Assembly (NCBI GenBank): GCA_030428695.1
Contig: JAUIEM010000274.1
Coordinates: forward strand, 1-13,625
Length of the DNA: 13,625 nucleotides
Origin: a bacterium
GTDB lineage: Bacteria; Planctomycetota; J058; JAJDCP01
Direction: 5' to 3'
Below the pieces are notes generated by a model that saw nothing but the letters and a program-made list of their open reading frames with translations, was not told the origin of the DNA and did not search any database. Within the stretch, counting starts at the first letter, position 1; the number at the start of each line of letters is the position of its first letter. Position numbers and translations under genes: made by a program. This document shows, piece after piece, positions 1 through 7,627 of the stretch.

Positions 1-19
1 TGCGGGCGGCTCCCGCCGC
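1..19 (-). other. GC-rich inverted repeat just after infA, cut by window edge
   Basis: Directly after the infA stop the minus strand reads a 5-bp inverted repeat GGCGG-GAG-CCGCC. It could form a small hairpin, but the loop is short and the window ends before any T tract could be seen. It may be a spacer structure before the next gene (rpmJ or rpsM would be expected). No function is claimed. Confidence 0.25.
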
Positions 20-238
20 CTAGCGCTCTCTGTAGACGATTCTTCCCTTGGTCAGGTCGTACGGCGACATCTCGATCGTGACACGATCTCCCGGAGTGAT
101 GCGGATCCAGTGCATGCGCATCTTTCCGGATACGTGTGCAAGGATCTTGTGCCCGCCCTCGATCTCGCAGCGAAAACGCGCGTTCGGAAGGGCTTCCAGT
201 ACCGTCCCCTCGACTCGGATTGCCTCGTTCTTAGCCAT
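20..238 (-). CDS. infA: Translation initiation factor IF-1
   Basis: A 72-residue protein, exactly the usual IF-1 length. IF-1 is a single OB-fold that binds the A site of the 30S subunit during initiation and helps IF-2 and IF-3. Seen: the opening [20 protein letters not shown], the [20 protein letters not shown] core and the end [12 protein letters not shown] all match the family. One small departure is RITPGD where RILPGD is usual. The start is ATG at 238; upstream GGGGAG lies only one base from it, which is unusually close. It follows secY after a 104-base spacer with a hairpin; adk and map, often found here, are absent. The stop is TAG at 20-22. Identity is secure. Confidence 0.97.
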   Translation of the reverse strand: MAKNEAIRVEGTVLEALPNARFRCEIEGGHKILAHVSGKMRMHWIRITPGDRVTIEMSPYDLTKGRIVYRER

Positions 239-284
239 ACTCCCCGCTCATCGATTGGTGATGAAGGACTCTTGTCCGCAAATA

Positions 285-319
285 ATGGGCCCGACACCAT
301 AGCAGGTCGGGCGACCCAT
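285..319 (-). other. Hairpin in the secY-infA spacer
   Basis: On the minus strand GCCCGAC (312-306) pairs perfectly with GTCGGGC (295-289) around a 10-base loop. ATGG/CCAT (319-316 with 288-285) can extend the stem past a three-base bulge. The 3' side runs into TATTTG, only a weak T tract, so a strong intrinsic terminator is unlikely. A processing site, an attenuator or a leader element for infA are possible. The loop contains TGCTATGGT, which resembles an extended -10 box, with TGGAAA 17 bases upstream as a poor -35. A weak infA promoter overlapping the hairpin cannot be excluded. Confidence 0.45.
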
Positions 320-342
320 TTCCAGTGAATTGCTCGATCGAA

Positions 343-1689
343 TCAGCGCCGCCCTCGGATCCGGCCGGCCTTCATGAATCCCTCGTAGTGGCGCACCAGC
401 AGATGCGACTCGACCTTCTGCACCAGGTCGAGGGCCACGCCGACCACGATCAGGATCGCGGTACCGCCGAGGAAGCTCGCCACAGTGAAGTCGTAGCCCA
501 TCCACGCCGCCATCTCCGTCGGAACGATCGCGATGAAGGCGAGGAAGATCGCCCCGACGAAGGTGATGCGGTTCATCACCTGCTCGAGGTAGGTGCTGGT
601 CTTCTTGCCCGGTCGAATGCCCGGGATGAAGCTGCCCTGCTCCTTCCAGTTGGTCGCGATCTCGACCGGGTTGAACATCAGCGAGGTCCAGAAGAAGGCG
701 AAGAACGCCGTCAGTCCGCCGTACGCGACGATGTACAGGAAGCCGCCGGTGTTGAACGACAACATCTCGGACAGCCGGATCAACCAGCTCCAGCCGAGCA
801 GGTCGGCGACGTACCCGAGGATCGCGGCCGGGAAGTACAGCAGGGTCTGGGCGAAGATGATCGGCATGACGCCCGCGGCGTTGAGCTTGAGCGGAACGTA
901 GTGCCGTTGCCCGCCGTAGACCCTGCGTCCGCGCGTCTGCCGGTTACTCTGGATCGTGATGCGGCGGTGGGCGTGGGTCATGAACACGACCCCTGCGACC
1001 ACCGCGACAAACAGCGCGAGTAACGCACAGAACGACAGGACCGAGATCGGCAGCGTGTTCGGGTCGAGGGCGTAGTCGGTGCTGATCGAGTCGAAGATGA
1101 TCCCGAAGCTGCTCGGCATACGGGCGATGATGCCCGCCATGATGATCAGCGAGATCCCGTTACCCAGCCCGAAGTCCGTGATCTGCTCACCGATCCACAT
1201 CAGCAGGATCGTGCCGGTGGTGATGCCCAGGATCCAGATCACATGGGCGAACCAGCCGGTGTCGTAGGCGAGGTCCGGAGCCGACTTGATGTACGAGATC
1301 ACAGCCCAGGACTGGATCAGGCACAGGAGGACCGTGACGTAACGCGTGTACTGTCCGATCTTCTTGCGACCCGCCTCACCCTCTTTCTGGAGCGCTTCCA
1401 GCTGGGGGATGACCTTGACGAGCAGCGAGAAGATGATCGACGCGGAGATGTAGGGCATGATGCCGAGCGCGAAGATCGTGCCGTTGCGCAGGTTGCCACC
1501 AGTGATGGCGCCTGCGAAGTTCAGCAGGTCCATGCCACCCTGATTGGCCGCCTCGGCGACGGCTCCGGGATCGACTCCGGGCAGGGTGATGAACATCCCC
1601 AGCCTGTAGGTGATCAAGAGCCCGAAGGTGATGAAGATGCGTTTCCGCAACTCCGGGATCTTGAACATATTCTGCAAAGAACGAAACAT
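343..1689 (-). CDS. secY: Protein translocase subunit SecY
   Basis: SecY is the channel-forming subunit of the SecYEG translocon in the inner membrane, which exports unfolded proteins and inserts membrane proteins. The 448 residues match the family length (about 440). Ten hydrophobic segments are visible near residues 16-35, 70-92, 115-134, 146-166, 177-197, 214-236, 270-292, 314-338, 374-394 and 402-422. The plug region lies near 45-65. The basic cytosolic loop between segments 6 and 7 (about 240-270) and the loop between 8 and 9, with GSFIPGIRPG at 352-361, are those that contact SecA and the ribosome. The N-terminal IPELRKRI is typical. Start is ATG at 1689 with AGGG eight bases upstream; a second ATG at codon 8 is possible. 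It follows rplO by 22 bases, as in most spc operons. Confidence 0.97.
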   Translation of the reverse strand: MFRSLQNMFKIPELRKRIFITFGLLITYRLGMFITLPGVDPGAVAEAANQGGMDLLNFAGAITGGNLRNGTIFALGIMPYISASIIFSLLVKVIPQLEALQKEGEAGRKKIGQYTRYVTVLLCLIQSWAVISYIKSAPDLAYDTGWFAHVIWILGITTGTILLMWIGEQITDFGLGNGISLIIMAGIIARMPSSFGIIFDSISTDYALDPNTLPISVLSFCALLALFVAVVAGVVFMTHAHRRITIQSNRQTRGRRVYGGQRHYVPLKLNAAGVMPIIFAQTLLYFPAAILGYVADLLGWSWLIRLSEMLSFNTGGFLYIVAYGGLTAFFAFFWTSLMFNPVEIATNWKEQGSFIPGIRPGKKTSTYLEQVMNRITFVGAIFLAFIAIVPTEMAAWMGYDFTVASFLGGTAILIVVGVALDLVQKVESHLLVRHYEGFMKAGRIRGRR

Positions 1690-1711
1690 GCAAGTGCCCT
1701 GAGTGTTGGCG

Positions 1712-2155
1712 TTACTTCTGGATCTCTACGACTTCACCACCCGCTTCACGGATCTTCTCCGTCGCGGTCTTGGTGAAGCGGTTGGCGAGAACCCGGACCT
1801 TCTTGGTCAGCTCGCCATCTCCGAGGATCTTGACCGGATGTGGTTTCGACACCAGGCCGACCGAGCGCAGGAGCTCCGGAGTGACCTCCGTGCCGGCATC
1901 GAAGCGCTCGAGCTGCCCGACGTTGACGATGCTGTACTGCACCTTCCACTTATTGTTGAAGCCGCGCTTCGGAAAGCGGGTCGTGATCGGGGTCTGCCCA
2001 CCGGCGTAGCCGAAGCGCTTCTTCCAGCCCGAGCGGCTGTGCGCGCCTTTGTGGCCGCGGCCCGCGGTCTTGCCGTGCCCGGAGCCCGGCCCACGGCCGA
2101 TCCGCTTGCGGGCACGGTGACCCTTCACCTTCTGCATCAATTCTGCGAGATTCAT
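1712..2155 (-). CDS. rplO: 50S ribosomal protein L15
   Basis: L15 is a late-assembling large-subunit protein that reaches deep into 23S rRNA. The 147 residues compare with 144 in E. coli. The basic, glycine-rich N-terminal tail is clear (ARKRIGRGPGSGHGKTAGRG, about residues 15-34), followed by GGQTPITTRFPKRGF and a C-terminal globular part ending GGEVVEIQK. The start at 2155 is well set by GGAGG upstream of the ATG. Only 16 bases separate it from the end of rpsE, which leaves no room for rpmD (L30), the gene that normally sits between them. Confidence 0.97.
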   Translation of the reverse strand: MNLAELMQKVKGHRARKRIGRGPGSGHGKTAGRGHKGAHSRSGWKKRFGYAGGQTPITTRFPKRGFNNKWKVQYSIVNVGQLERFDAGTEVTPELLRSVGLVSKPHPVKILGDGELTKKVRVLANRFTKTATEKIREAGGEVVEIQK

Positions 2156-2171
2156 GGTTCCTCCACCTGCC

Positions 2172-2693
2172 TCACTTGAGTGAGACGCCTCTCAGCCTCT
2201 CGCACTCTTCTTTGGTGAGCAGGCTCTTGAGACCCTCGAAAGTTGCCTTGACGACGTTGAGCGGGTTGGTGCTCCCGTACACCTTGGTCAGCAGGTTGTG
2301 GATGCCAGCGGCCTCGACGACCGCGCGCACCGCGGCACCCGCGATGACGCCGGTACCTTCGGAGGCCGGGACCATCTTGACGCGGGAGGCGCCGAAACGG
2401 CCGGTGATCTCGTGCGGGATGGTGCCGTGGACCACCGGGACGCGCGTCAGGGTGTCACGGCCCTTCTTGACCGCTTTCTCGACGGCGGGAGGGACCTCGT
2501 TGGCCTTCCCGAAACCGACACCGACGCGGCCGTTGTGATCGCCGACCACCACCAGCGCGGAGAAGCTGAAGCGCCGTCCGCCCTTCATGACTTTCGCGCA
2601 ACGGTTGATCTTGACGACCGTCTCTACGAACTGCGGGCGGTCATCCTGGTGCTGGTGACGGGACCGACCACCACCGCGTGAATCTCTGGCCAT
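2172..2693 (-). CDS. rpsE: 30S ribosomal protein S5
   Basis: S5 is a small-subunit protein near the mRNA entry channel, important for decoding accuracy. The 173 residues compare with 167 in E. coli. The N-terminal part has a polar, histidine-rich start, then the double-stranded-RNA-binding-like domain with [20 protein letters not shown] and [17 protein letters not shown]. The C-terminal domain carries the conserved [19 protein letters not shown]. The [14 protein letters not shown] wording resembles PVC-group S5 as I recall it. Start is ATG at 2693 with AGAGG upstream. It lies between rplR and rplO in standard spc order, except that rpmD does not follow. Confidence 0.97.
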   Translation of the reverse strand: MARDSRGGGRSRHQHQDDRPQFVETVVKINRCAKVMKGGRRFSFSALVVVGDHNGRVGVGFGKANEVPPAVEKAVKKGRDTLTRVPVVHGTIPHEITGRFGASRVKMVPASEGTGVIAGAAVRAVVEAAGIHNLLTKVYGSTNPLNVVKATFEGLKSLLTKEECERLRGVSLK

Positions 2694-2738
2694 GGGAACC
2701 TCTGTTTCTCGTCTGCGCCCAAACTCTGCCGGGATCGG

Positions 2739-3101
2739 CTAGAACTTGAGTCCACCTTTACGCGCGGCATCCGCCAACGCCTTGACCCTGCCGTGGTAGC
2801 GGAAGCCACCCCGATCGAACGTGACCGTCGTGACGCCGAGCTCTTTGCACTTCTCGGCGATCTTCGTCCCGACCTGCGCGGCCTCGTCGCTGTTGCCCTT
2901 GCCCGACCCTTTGACGTCGCCGCCGAGGGAAGAGGCCGACGCCAGCGTCTTGCCGTCTTCGTCGTTGATCACCTGGCAGTACACCTGACGGTTGCTGCGG
3001 AACACAGCCAGCCGAGGACGTTCGGCCGTGCCGTGCACCCGACCCCGCACGCGGCGGTGCCGGCGCAGACGCTTCTCTCTCTTCTTCTTGTTCACATTCA
3101 T
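2739..3101 (-). CDS. rplR: 50S ribosomal protein L18
   Basis: L18 binds 5S rRNA with L5 and helps dock it onto the central protuberance of the 50S subunit. The 120 residues match the family (117 in E. coli). The N-terminus is strongly basic ([18 protein letters not shown]), followed by the [20 protein letters not shown] strand region, [17 protein letters not shown], and the typical [20 protein letters not shown] ending in GGLKF. Start is ATG at 3101 with GGAGAG seven or so bases upstream. It begins 12 bases after the rplF stop, so coupled translation is likely. Confidence 0.97.
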   Translation of the reverse strand: MNVNKKKREKRLRRHRRVRGRVHGTAERPRLAVFRSNRQVYCQVINDEDGKTLASASSLGGDVKGSGKGNSDEAAQVGTKIAEKCKELGVTTVTFDRGGFRYHGRVKALADAARKGGLKF

Positions 3102-3113
3102 GACGCTCTCCGC

Positions 3114-3665
3114 CTACTTCTTGTCGCCGAGGGCCTTGCCGGCCTTGCGACGAATGTGCTCGCCGCGGTACTTGATTCCCTTGCCCTTGTAGACCTCCGG
3201 CGGACGCACGCCGCGGATGTCGGCTGCGAACTGACCGACGACCTGCTTGTCGGGCCCGGTGATCTCGATCCGGGTCGGGCTGTCGATCTTGACCTCGATG
3301 CCCTGGGGGATCGGCATGTGCACCGGGTGGCAGAAGCCGATCTGGAGCACGACTTCCTTGCCGACGTGCTTGGCGTTGTAGCCCGTCCCGACGATCTCGA
3401 GGTTCTTGGTGAACCCCTTGCTGACGCCGGTGACCATGTTGTTGATCAGGGCCCGGGTCAGTCCGTGCAGCGCGCGCAGGCGCTTCGTGTTCGCCTTCCG
3501 GGTGACGACGAGCGACTTCTTCTCGTCGTTGCGCTCGACCTCGACGCCGGACTCGAAACCGTAGTCGAGCGTGCCGAGCTTGCCCTTGACCGTGACCGTC
3601 TTGCCGGAGACCTTCACCTCGACGCCGTCGGGGATCGGAATCGGCAGCTTGCCAATACGAGACAT
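3114..3665 (-). CDS. rplF: 50S ribosomal protein L6
   Basis: L6 is a large-subunit protein beside the sarcin-ricin loop and the factor-binding site. The 183 residues compare with 177 in E. coli. Two related L6 domains are seen: an N-terminal half starting MSRIGKLPIPIPDGVEV with GKTVTVKGKLGTL, and a C-terminal half ending with the conserved GKGIKYRGEHIRRKAGK signature near residues 160-177. ATG at 3665 is set by AAGGAG eight bases upstream. The gene follows rpsH by 15 bases and precedes rplR by 12 bases, standard spc order. Confidence 0.97.
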   Translation of the reverse strand: MSRIGKLPIPIPDGVEVKVSGKTVTVKGKLGTLDYGFESGVEVERNDEKKSLVVTRKANTKRLRALHGLTRALINNMVTGVSKGFTKNLEIVGTGYNAKHVGKEVVLQIGFCHPVHMPIPQGIEVKIDSPTRIEITGPDKQVVGQFAADIRGVRPPEVYKGKGIKYRGEHIRRKAGKALGDKK

Positions 3666-3680
3666 GTCCGCGACTCCTTG

Positions 3681-4079
3681 TTACCAGACCTCGATGAGGT
3701 ACTCACCGCCGACGTTGTCGCGGCGACACTGTTTGTCCGTGATCACGCCTTTGGGCGTGGACAAGATGCCCACTCCGAGGCCGTTGAGCACGCGCTTGAT
3801 TTCCTTGCGCTTGCGGTAGATCCGACGACCGGGCCGCGAGACGCGCTGGATGTGGTGGATGACGTCTTCGCCGTTCGGGCCGAACTTCAGCTCGACGACG
3901 ATGCGCTTCGAGATGTTTTCACCTTCGACGCGATATCCGTGCACGAACCCCTCACTCTTGAGGATGCCCGCGATCTTCTCTTTGATCTTCGAGAACGGGA
4001 TCTCGACGGAACGCTGTTTGACCCGGCTTCCGTTGCGGATGCGCGTAATCATGTCAGCGATGGGATCACTCATCGACAT
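3681..4079 (-). CDS. rpsH: 30S ribosomal protein S8
   Basis: S8 binds the central domain of 16S rRNA; in E. coli it also represses the spc operon by binding its mRNA. From ATG at 4079 it has 132 residues (130 in E. coli). The typical opening DPIADMITRIRNGSRVKQ is present, with VEIPFSKIKEKIAGILKSEG and the conserved end GVGILSTPKGVITDKQ...GGEYLIEVW. The frame stays open upstream to 4136, but GGAG eight bases before 4079 and the family start favour the shorter form; ATG at 4073 is also possible. I did not identify an S8-binding mRNA mimic here. Confidence 0.96.
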   Translation of the reverse strand: MSMSDPIADMITRIRNGSRVKQRSVEIPFSKIKEKIAGILKSEGFVHGYRVEGENISKRIVVELKFGPNGEDVIHHIQRVSRPGRRIYRKRKEIKRVLNGLGVGILSTPKGVITDKQCRRDNVGGEYLIEVW

Positions 4080-4098
4080 GGTTGTATCTCCGACCCGA

Positions 4099-4284
4099 CT
4101 ACCAGCTGGCTTTCTTGACGCCCGGGATCTCGCCACGCGAGGCGAGACTGCGGAAGCAGATCCTGCAGACCTTGAACTTCCGGTAGTACGCCCGGGGCCG
4201 CCCGCACAGCTGGCAGCGGTTGTATTCCTGAACCTTGTACTTGGCGGGCCGCGAAGCGCGGACCTTCATGCTAGTCTTCGCCAC
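4099..4284 (-). CDS. rpsN: 30S ribosomal protein S14, zinc-binding (type Z)
   Basis: S14 sits in the head of the 30S subunit next to S3, S10 and S19. This 61-residue form is the short zinc-ribbon type (also called rpsZ), with C24-x2-C27 and C40-x2-C43 in the [20 protein letters not shown] region and the usual end [11 protein letters not shown]. Because the four cysteines are intact it should bind zinc. The start is GTG at 4284 with GAGGGA upstream, which gives the normal family length; the next ATG is at codon 6 (4269). It lies between rplE and rpsH with gaps of 9 and 19 bases. Confidence 0.96.
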   Translation of the reverse strand: MAKTSMKVRASRPAKYKVQEYNRCQLCGRPRAYYRKFKVCRICFRSLASRGEIPGVKKASW

Positions 4285-4293
4285 TGTCTTCCC

Positions 4294-4842
4294 TCAATTC
4301 CTGCGGAACGGCATGCCGATGCTCTTGAGCAGCTCGAAGCCTTCCTCGTCCGTCCTGGCGGTCGTGACCACGGTGATGTCCATGCCCTGGGGGAACTCGA
4401 CGTCGTCGATCGGGACTTCCGGAAAGACGATCTGCTCGTTCAGGCCCATCGAGTAGTTCCCGTGCCCGTCGAAGGAGTTCGGCTTGAGACCGCGGAAGTC
4501 ACGGATACGCGGGATCGCGACCGTGATCAGGCGGTCGAGGAACTCCCACATGCGGTCACGGCGCAAGGTGACCTTGCAGCCGATCGGCATGCCTTGACGC
4601 AGACGGAAGGAGGAGACCGCCTTCCGGGCGCGGGTCGTCACGGGACGCTGGCCCACGATCAGCGCCAGCTCTTTCTTGGCCTTCGCGATACGCTTCGAGT
4701 CGTCACGCGCCTCGCCGAGCCCCATGTTCACGATCACCTTCGACAGACGCGGAATGCGCATCTCGTTGTCGAATTTGAACTTCTCGCGCAGTTCCTGGCG
4801 CGACTGGTCGATGTATTTCTGTTGCAGCCTCGGCTTTGCCAT
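4294..4842 (-). CDS. rplE: 50S ribosomal protein L5
   Basis: L5 binds 5S rRNA and forms an intersubunit bridge with S13 and the P-site tRNA. The 182 residues compare with 179 in E. coli. Seen: RIPRLSKVIVNMGLGEA near the N-terminus, the GQRPVTTRARKAVSSFRLRQ RNA-binding stretch, GMPIGCKVTLRRDRMWEFLD, RDFRGLKPNSFDGHGNYSMG, and a C-terminal FPEVPIDD...GMDITVVTTART. All family blocks occur in order. ATG at 4842 follows GGAAGAGG. It is flanked by rplX upstream (30-base gap) and rpsN downstream. Confidence 0.97.
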   Translation of the reverse strand: MAKPRLQQKYIDQSRQELREKFKFDNEMRIPRLSKVIVNMGLGEARDDSKRIAKAKKELALIVGQRPVTTRARKAVSSFRLRQGMPIGCKVTLRRDRMWEFLDRLITVAIPRIRDFRGLKPNSFDGHGNYSMGLNEQIVFPEVPIDDVEFPQGMDITVVTTARTDEEGFELLKSIGMPFRRN

Positions 4843-4872
4843 GCCTCTTCCATCCTGAGGGTTGCAGGGGCG

Positions 4873-5196
4873 CTAGTCGCCCTTGCCTACGGGGTTGCCC
4901 GACTTCTTGAAGTAGCGCACTGCCTTGCCGTCTTCGCGACGGACGCCGACTCGCTCCGGCTTGCCCGATTTCGGGTTGACCAGCATCACGTTCGAGACGT
5001 GGAGCGGCGCTTCTTTCTGCAGACGCCCCCCTTGCGGGGTCTTCTGGGTCTTGCGCAGGTGTTTCCAGATGTAGTTGACGCCTTCGACGATGATCCGGTC
5101 CTCGGAAACGACGCGCAGGACCTTGCCCTGCTTGCCTTTTTCATCGCCTGCGATCACTGCGACCTGGTCGCCGCGGTGGATCTTGCACTTGTTCAT
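4873..5196 (-). CDS. rplX: 50S ribosomal protein L24
   Basis: L24 initiates assembly of the 50S subunit by binding the 5' end of 23S rRNA and lies near the exit tunnel. The 107 residues compare with 104 in E. coli. The N-terminal KOW motif is evident as HRGDQVAVIAGDEKGKQGKV (residues 7-26), then VEGVNYIWKHLRKTQKTPQG and the strand VMLVNPKSGKPERVG. The start ATG at 5196 is one base after the rplN stop (TGA-C-ATG), and a strong GGAGGT Shine-Dalgarno is embedded in the last codons of rplN, so the two are translationally coupled. Confidence 0.97.
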   Translation of the reverse strand: MNKCKIHRGDQVAVIAGDEKGKQGKVLRVVSEDRIIVEGVNYIWKHLRKTQKTPQGGRLQKEAPLHVSNVMLVNPKSGKPERVGVRREDGKAVRYFKKSGNPVGKGD

Positions 5197-5197
5197 G

Positions 5198-5566
5198 TCA
5201 GACCACCTCCGTCGCGAGCGAGATGATCTTCATGAACTCGCGCTGACGCAGCTCGCGGGCGACCGCACCGAAGATACGGGTGCCCTTGGGGTTCTTCTCG
5301 TCCGACAGGATCACCAGCGCGTTCCGATCGAAACGGACGTACGAGCCGTCGGCCCGCCGGATCTTGCGCTTGGTACGCACGATCACGCCCTTGACGATCG
5401 TCCCGGCCTTGATCTCGCTTCCCGGGATCGCCTTCTTCACGCTCGCCACGATCACATCGCCGATGTGTGCGTAGCGGCGTTTCGAGCCCCCCAGGACCTT
5501 GATGCACATTGCCCGCTTCGCGCCGGTATTGTCGGCGACGTCGAGCAGAGTCTGCATTTGTATCAT
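5198..5566 (-). CDS. rplN: 50S ribosomal protein L14
   Basis: L14 binds helix 95 of 23S rRNA and makes bridges to 16S rRNA on the subunit interface. The 122 residues match the family (123 in E. coli). The N-terminus [20 protein letters not shown] is typical, with [20 protein letters not shown], a basic central strand containing [16 protein letters not shown], and the C-terminal [23 protein letters not shown] at 5566 follows GGAG by seven bases; ATG at codon 4 is less likely. The TGA stop almost touches the rplX start. Confidence 0.98.
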   Translation of the reverse strand: MIQMQTLLDVADNTGAKRAMCIKVLGGSKRRYAHIGDVIVASVKKAIPGSEIKAGTIVKGVIVRTKRKIRRADGSYVRFDRNALVILSDEKNPKGTRIFGAVARELRQREFMKIISLATEVV

Positions 5567-5592
5567 CGTTCAGCTCCGTTGCGCCCAGGCGC

Positions 5593-5862
5593 TCACACCG
5601 CGGAGGTGCGAAGAACCTCGAGCAGCCGCCAACGCTTGCGTTTGCTGAGCGGACGCGCCTCTTCGATCGAGACGACATCCCCTTCCTTGGCCGTGTTCTC
5701 TTCGTCATGCGCATAGAACTTCGTGTAGCGCTTGACGAACTTCTTGTATTTCGGGTGCTGCTTGAGGCGTTCGACCTGCACGGTGATGGTCTTGTCGCAC
5801 TTGTCGCTCAGAACCACGCCCGTGACGGTACGCCGCTTCTTGGTGTCTTCTTCTTCCGCCAT
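5593..5862 (-). CDS. rpsQ: 30S ribosomal protein S17
   Basis: S17 is an OB-fold protein that binds helix 11 of 16S rRNA early in 30S assembly. The 89 residues compare with 84 in E. coli. The core shows [60 protein letters not shown] and a short C-terminal tail, all in normal order. The acidic start MAEEEDTKK precedes the core. ATG at 5862 is 8 bases after the rpmC stop; AGAGG in the end of rpmC can serve as its ribosome binding site. Downstream, a small inverted repeat of GCGC around CTGG fills part of the gap to rplN. Confidence 0.97.
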   Translation of the reverse strand: MAEEEDTKKRRTVTGVVLSDKCDKTITVQVERLKQHPKYKKFVKRYTKFYAHDEENTAKEGDVVSIEEARPLSKRKRWRLLEVLRTSAV

Positions 5863-5870
5863 GACGAGGC

Positions 5871-6146
5871 CTACCTCTTCTTGGTGCTCTGGACCAGCCG
5901 ACGCCGGCGCTTCTTGCGGTACAGAATCTTCTCGCGCTTCTCGCGCTTGCCCTGCTCGGCCAGCTCGGCCTCGCGAATAATCGTCTTCGAGCGAGCGATC
6001 TCCTGGCGGATCGCGGTCACGCGCCCGGTGTTGTCGGGCGACTCGACGGCCGCCTGGAGGCGCAGGTCGAACAGCTCTTTGGTCAGCTCGCGCACCCGCT
6101 CTTCGAGCTCGGTGACGGGCATCTCCCGGAGTTCCTTGAGTCTCAC
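5871..6146 (-). CDS. rpmC: 50S ribosomal protein L29, with basic C-terminal tail
   Basis: L29 is a small helical-hairpin protein beside the peptide exit tunnel, near the docking site for signal recognition particle and trigger factor. The family core is clear: [20 protein letters not shown], then [20 protein letters not shown] and [19 protein letters not shown]. At 91 residues it is longer than the usual 60-70. The extra C-terminal part (from about residue 67) is very basic, with [14 protein letters not shown] at the end. The start is GTG at 6146, whose last two bases and the next A form the rplP stop (GTGA overlap), indicating coupled translation. Core identity is secure; the tail is a lineage feature. 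Confidence 0.95.
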   Translation of the reverse strand: MRLKELREMPVTELEERVRELTKELFDLRLQAAVESPDNTGRVTAIRQEIARSKTIIREAELAEQGKREKREKILYRKKRRRRLVQSTKKR

Positions 6147-6565
6147 AGCCTCATGTCCTCCAACGCAGCGACCATCTTGGCCTTGACCGGCAGCTTGTGG
6201 GCGACGCGGGCGAGGGCCTTTCGAGCGATATCCTCGGGCACGCCTTTGACCTCGTACATCACGGTGCCGGGCCGCACGATCGCCGCCCAGTAATCGATGT
6301 CACCCTTGCCCTTCCCCTGCCGGGTCTCGGCAGGCTTGGAGCTGTAGGGCTTGTGCGGGAAGATCCGGATCAAGACTTTGCCCTGCCCGGCCAGCGCACG
6401 GTTGCACGCGATACGAGCGGCCTCGATCTGGCGCGACGTGATACGGCCGGCCTCGAGGGACATGATCCCGAACTCGCCGAACGACACACGATTGCCGCGG
6501 GTCGCCTTGCCGCGAATCCTACCGCGCTGCACCTTGCGGTGCTTTACTCTCTTGGGCATCAGCAT
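6143..6565 (-). CDS. rplP: 50S ribosomal protein L16
   Basis: L16 lies near the A-site tRNA elbow and the peptidyl transferase centre in the 50S subunit. From ATG at 6565 it has 140 residues (136 in E. coli). It begins [20 protein letters not shown], a standard start, followed by [40 protein letters not shown] and [31 protein letters not shown] eight bases upstream fixes this start, although the frame is open to 6652; ATG at 6559 is an alternative. Its first 47 bases overlap the end of rpsC in another frame, and its stop overlaps the rpmC GTG. Confidence 0.96.
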   Translation of the reverse strand: MLMPKRVKHRKVQRGRIRGKATRGNRVSFGEFGIMSLEAGRITSRQIEAARIACNRALAGQGKVLIRIFPHKPYSSKPAETRQGKGKGDIDYWAAIVRPGTVMYEVKGVPEDIARKALARVAHKLPVKAKMVAALEDMRL

Positions 6566-7226
6566 TGCGAATGTCCTTCCTTCCTCGGTAGACCCAGACC
6601 TTGCACCCGATATTGCCGTGCGTGGTCGGAGCCTCAGCAAATCCGTAATCAACGTCGGCCGTCAGCGTCTGCAGCGGAACCGACCCGAGCAGCTTCTTCT
6701 CGCGGCGCGCCATCTCGGCGCCGCCCAGACGACCGGCCAGGAGGATCTTGACTCCCTTCGCGCCGGCCATCATGGCCTGCTCGGCGGCCTTCTTGAGGAC
6801 GCGCCGGAACGACATACGCTTGGAGAGCTGCTCGGCGATGTTCTCGGCCACCAGCTGTCCGTTGAGCTCGATCTTGGCCACCTCGACCGTGTCGACGGAG
6901 ACCTTCTTGTCGGTCAACCGGTGCAGCTCGGCCTTGAGCGTCTCGATCTTCGACCCTTTGCGCCCGATGATGAGGCCGGGACGCGCGGTGTAGATGAAGA
7001 CCTTGAGCTCGTTGCCGTAGCGCTCGACTTCGATCTTCGAGATCGCGGCATAACGCGTCACCGCGTTGCGCTTCGAGAAGTCGTTGTACCGGCTCTGGAT
7101 GAACTTCCGGATCTTGTAGTCTTCGACCAGCAGATCGCCGAAGTCCTTCTTGCGGGCGAACCACCGCGAGCTCCAGTCACGGATGATCCCGACCCGAATG
7201 CCGACCGGATGGACTTTCTGTCCCAT
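6519..7226 (-). CDS. rpsC: 30S ribosomal protein S3
   Basis: S3 lines the mRNA entry channel in the 30S head and contributes to the ribosomal helicase. The 235 residues compare with 233 in E. coli. Seen: [20 protein letters not shown], the KH-type domain with [18 protein letters not shown] (GxxG-like IGRKGSKI), the C-terminal domain with [37 protein letters not shown] and [13 protein letters not shown]. The last 20 or so residues after the conserved core are variable, and about 15 codons lie over the start of rplP. ATG at 7226 is 18 bases after rplV. Confidence 0.97.
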   Translation of the reverse strand: MGQKVHPVGIRVGIIRDWSSRWFARKKDFGDLLVEDYKIRKFIQSRYNDFSKRNAVTRYAAISKIEVERYGNELKVFIYTARPGLIIGRKGSKIETLKAELHRLTDKKVSVDTVEVAKIELNGQLVAENIAEQLSKRMSFRRVLKKAAEQAMMAGAKGVKILLAGRLGGAEMARREKKLLGSVPLQTLTADVDYGFAEAPTTHGNIGCKVWVYRGRKDIRNADAQESKAPQGAAR

Positions 7227-7244
7227 CGTAAGGTGTCCTCTCTC

Positions 7245-7625
7245 TCAGTCTTCGTTGTCAGGTGCCAGGGCGATGGAGATGTGGCTCGTACGCTTCTTGA
7301 CCGGGTGCGCCATGCCCCGCGAGCGCGGACGCCAGCGCTTGATCGTCGGGCCTTCGTCGACCCTCGCCTCGGACACGTAGAGCGAGTCGAGGTCGATCTC
7401 GAGGGAGCGCTCCGTGATCAGATACTCCGCGTTGGCGATCGCCGACCGCACGATCTTCTCGACGAAGGTGGCGGCGCGCCGCGGGTTGAACTTCAGGATG
7501 CGCAGCGCTTCCTGGATCGGCACGTCGCGGATCATGTCGACGACAAAGCGGGCCTTGCGCGGCGAGATCCTCGCGTAGCGATGCGAAGCGGTGAACTTGA
7601 TGTCGTTGTCTTGAGCCGTGACCAT
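7245..7625 (-). CDS. rplV: 50S ribosomal protein L22
   Basis: L22 lines the nascent peptide exit tunnel with its long beta hairpin, the site of many macrolide-resistance changes and arrest-peptide contacts. The 126 residues compare with 110 in E. coli; the excess is at both ends. Seen: ASHRYARISPRKARFVVDMI, the EALRILKFNPRRAATFVEKI and RSAIANAEYLITERSLEIDL regions, then the hairpin VDEGPTIKRWRPRSRGMAHP and the end KKRTSHISIALAPDNED. The hairpin tip has the ordinary length by eye. ATG at 7625 is two bases after the rpsS stop; its Shine-Dalgarno is weak, so coupling to rpsS is likely. Confidence 0.97.
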   Translation of the reverse strand: MVTAQDNDIKFTASHRYARISPRKARFVVDMIRDVPIQEALRILKFNPRRAATFVEKIVRSAIANAEYLITERSLEIDLDSLYVSEARVDEGPTIKRWRPRSRGMAHPVKKRTSHISIALAPDNED

Positions 7626-7627
7626 GC

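Noticed and set aside
4080..4136. N-terminal extension of the rpsH frame
   Set aside because: It overlaps the end of rpsN, and a good Shine-Dalgarno precedes ATG 4079, which gives the usual S8 start.
6566..6652. N-terminal extension of the rplP frame
   Set aside because: It lies in rpsC and is not L16-like; MLMPKR at 6565 is the standard L16 start with a clear ribosome binding site.
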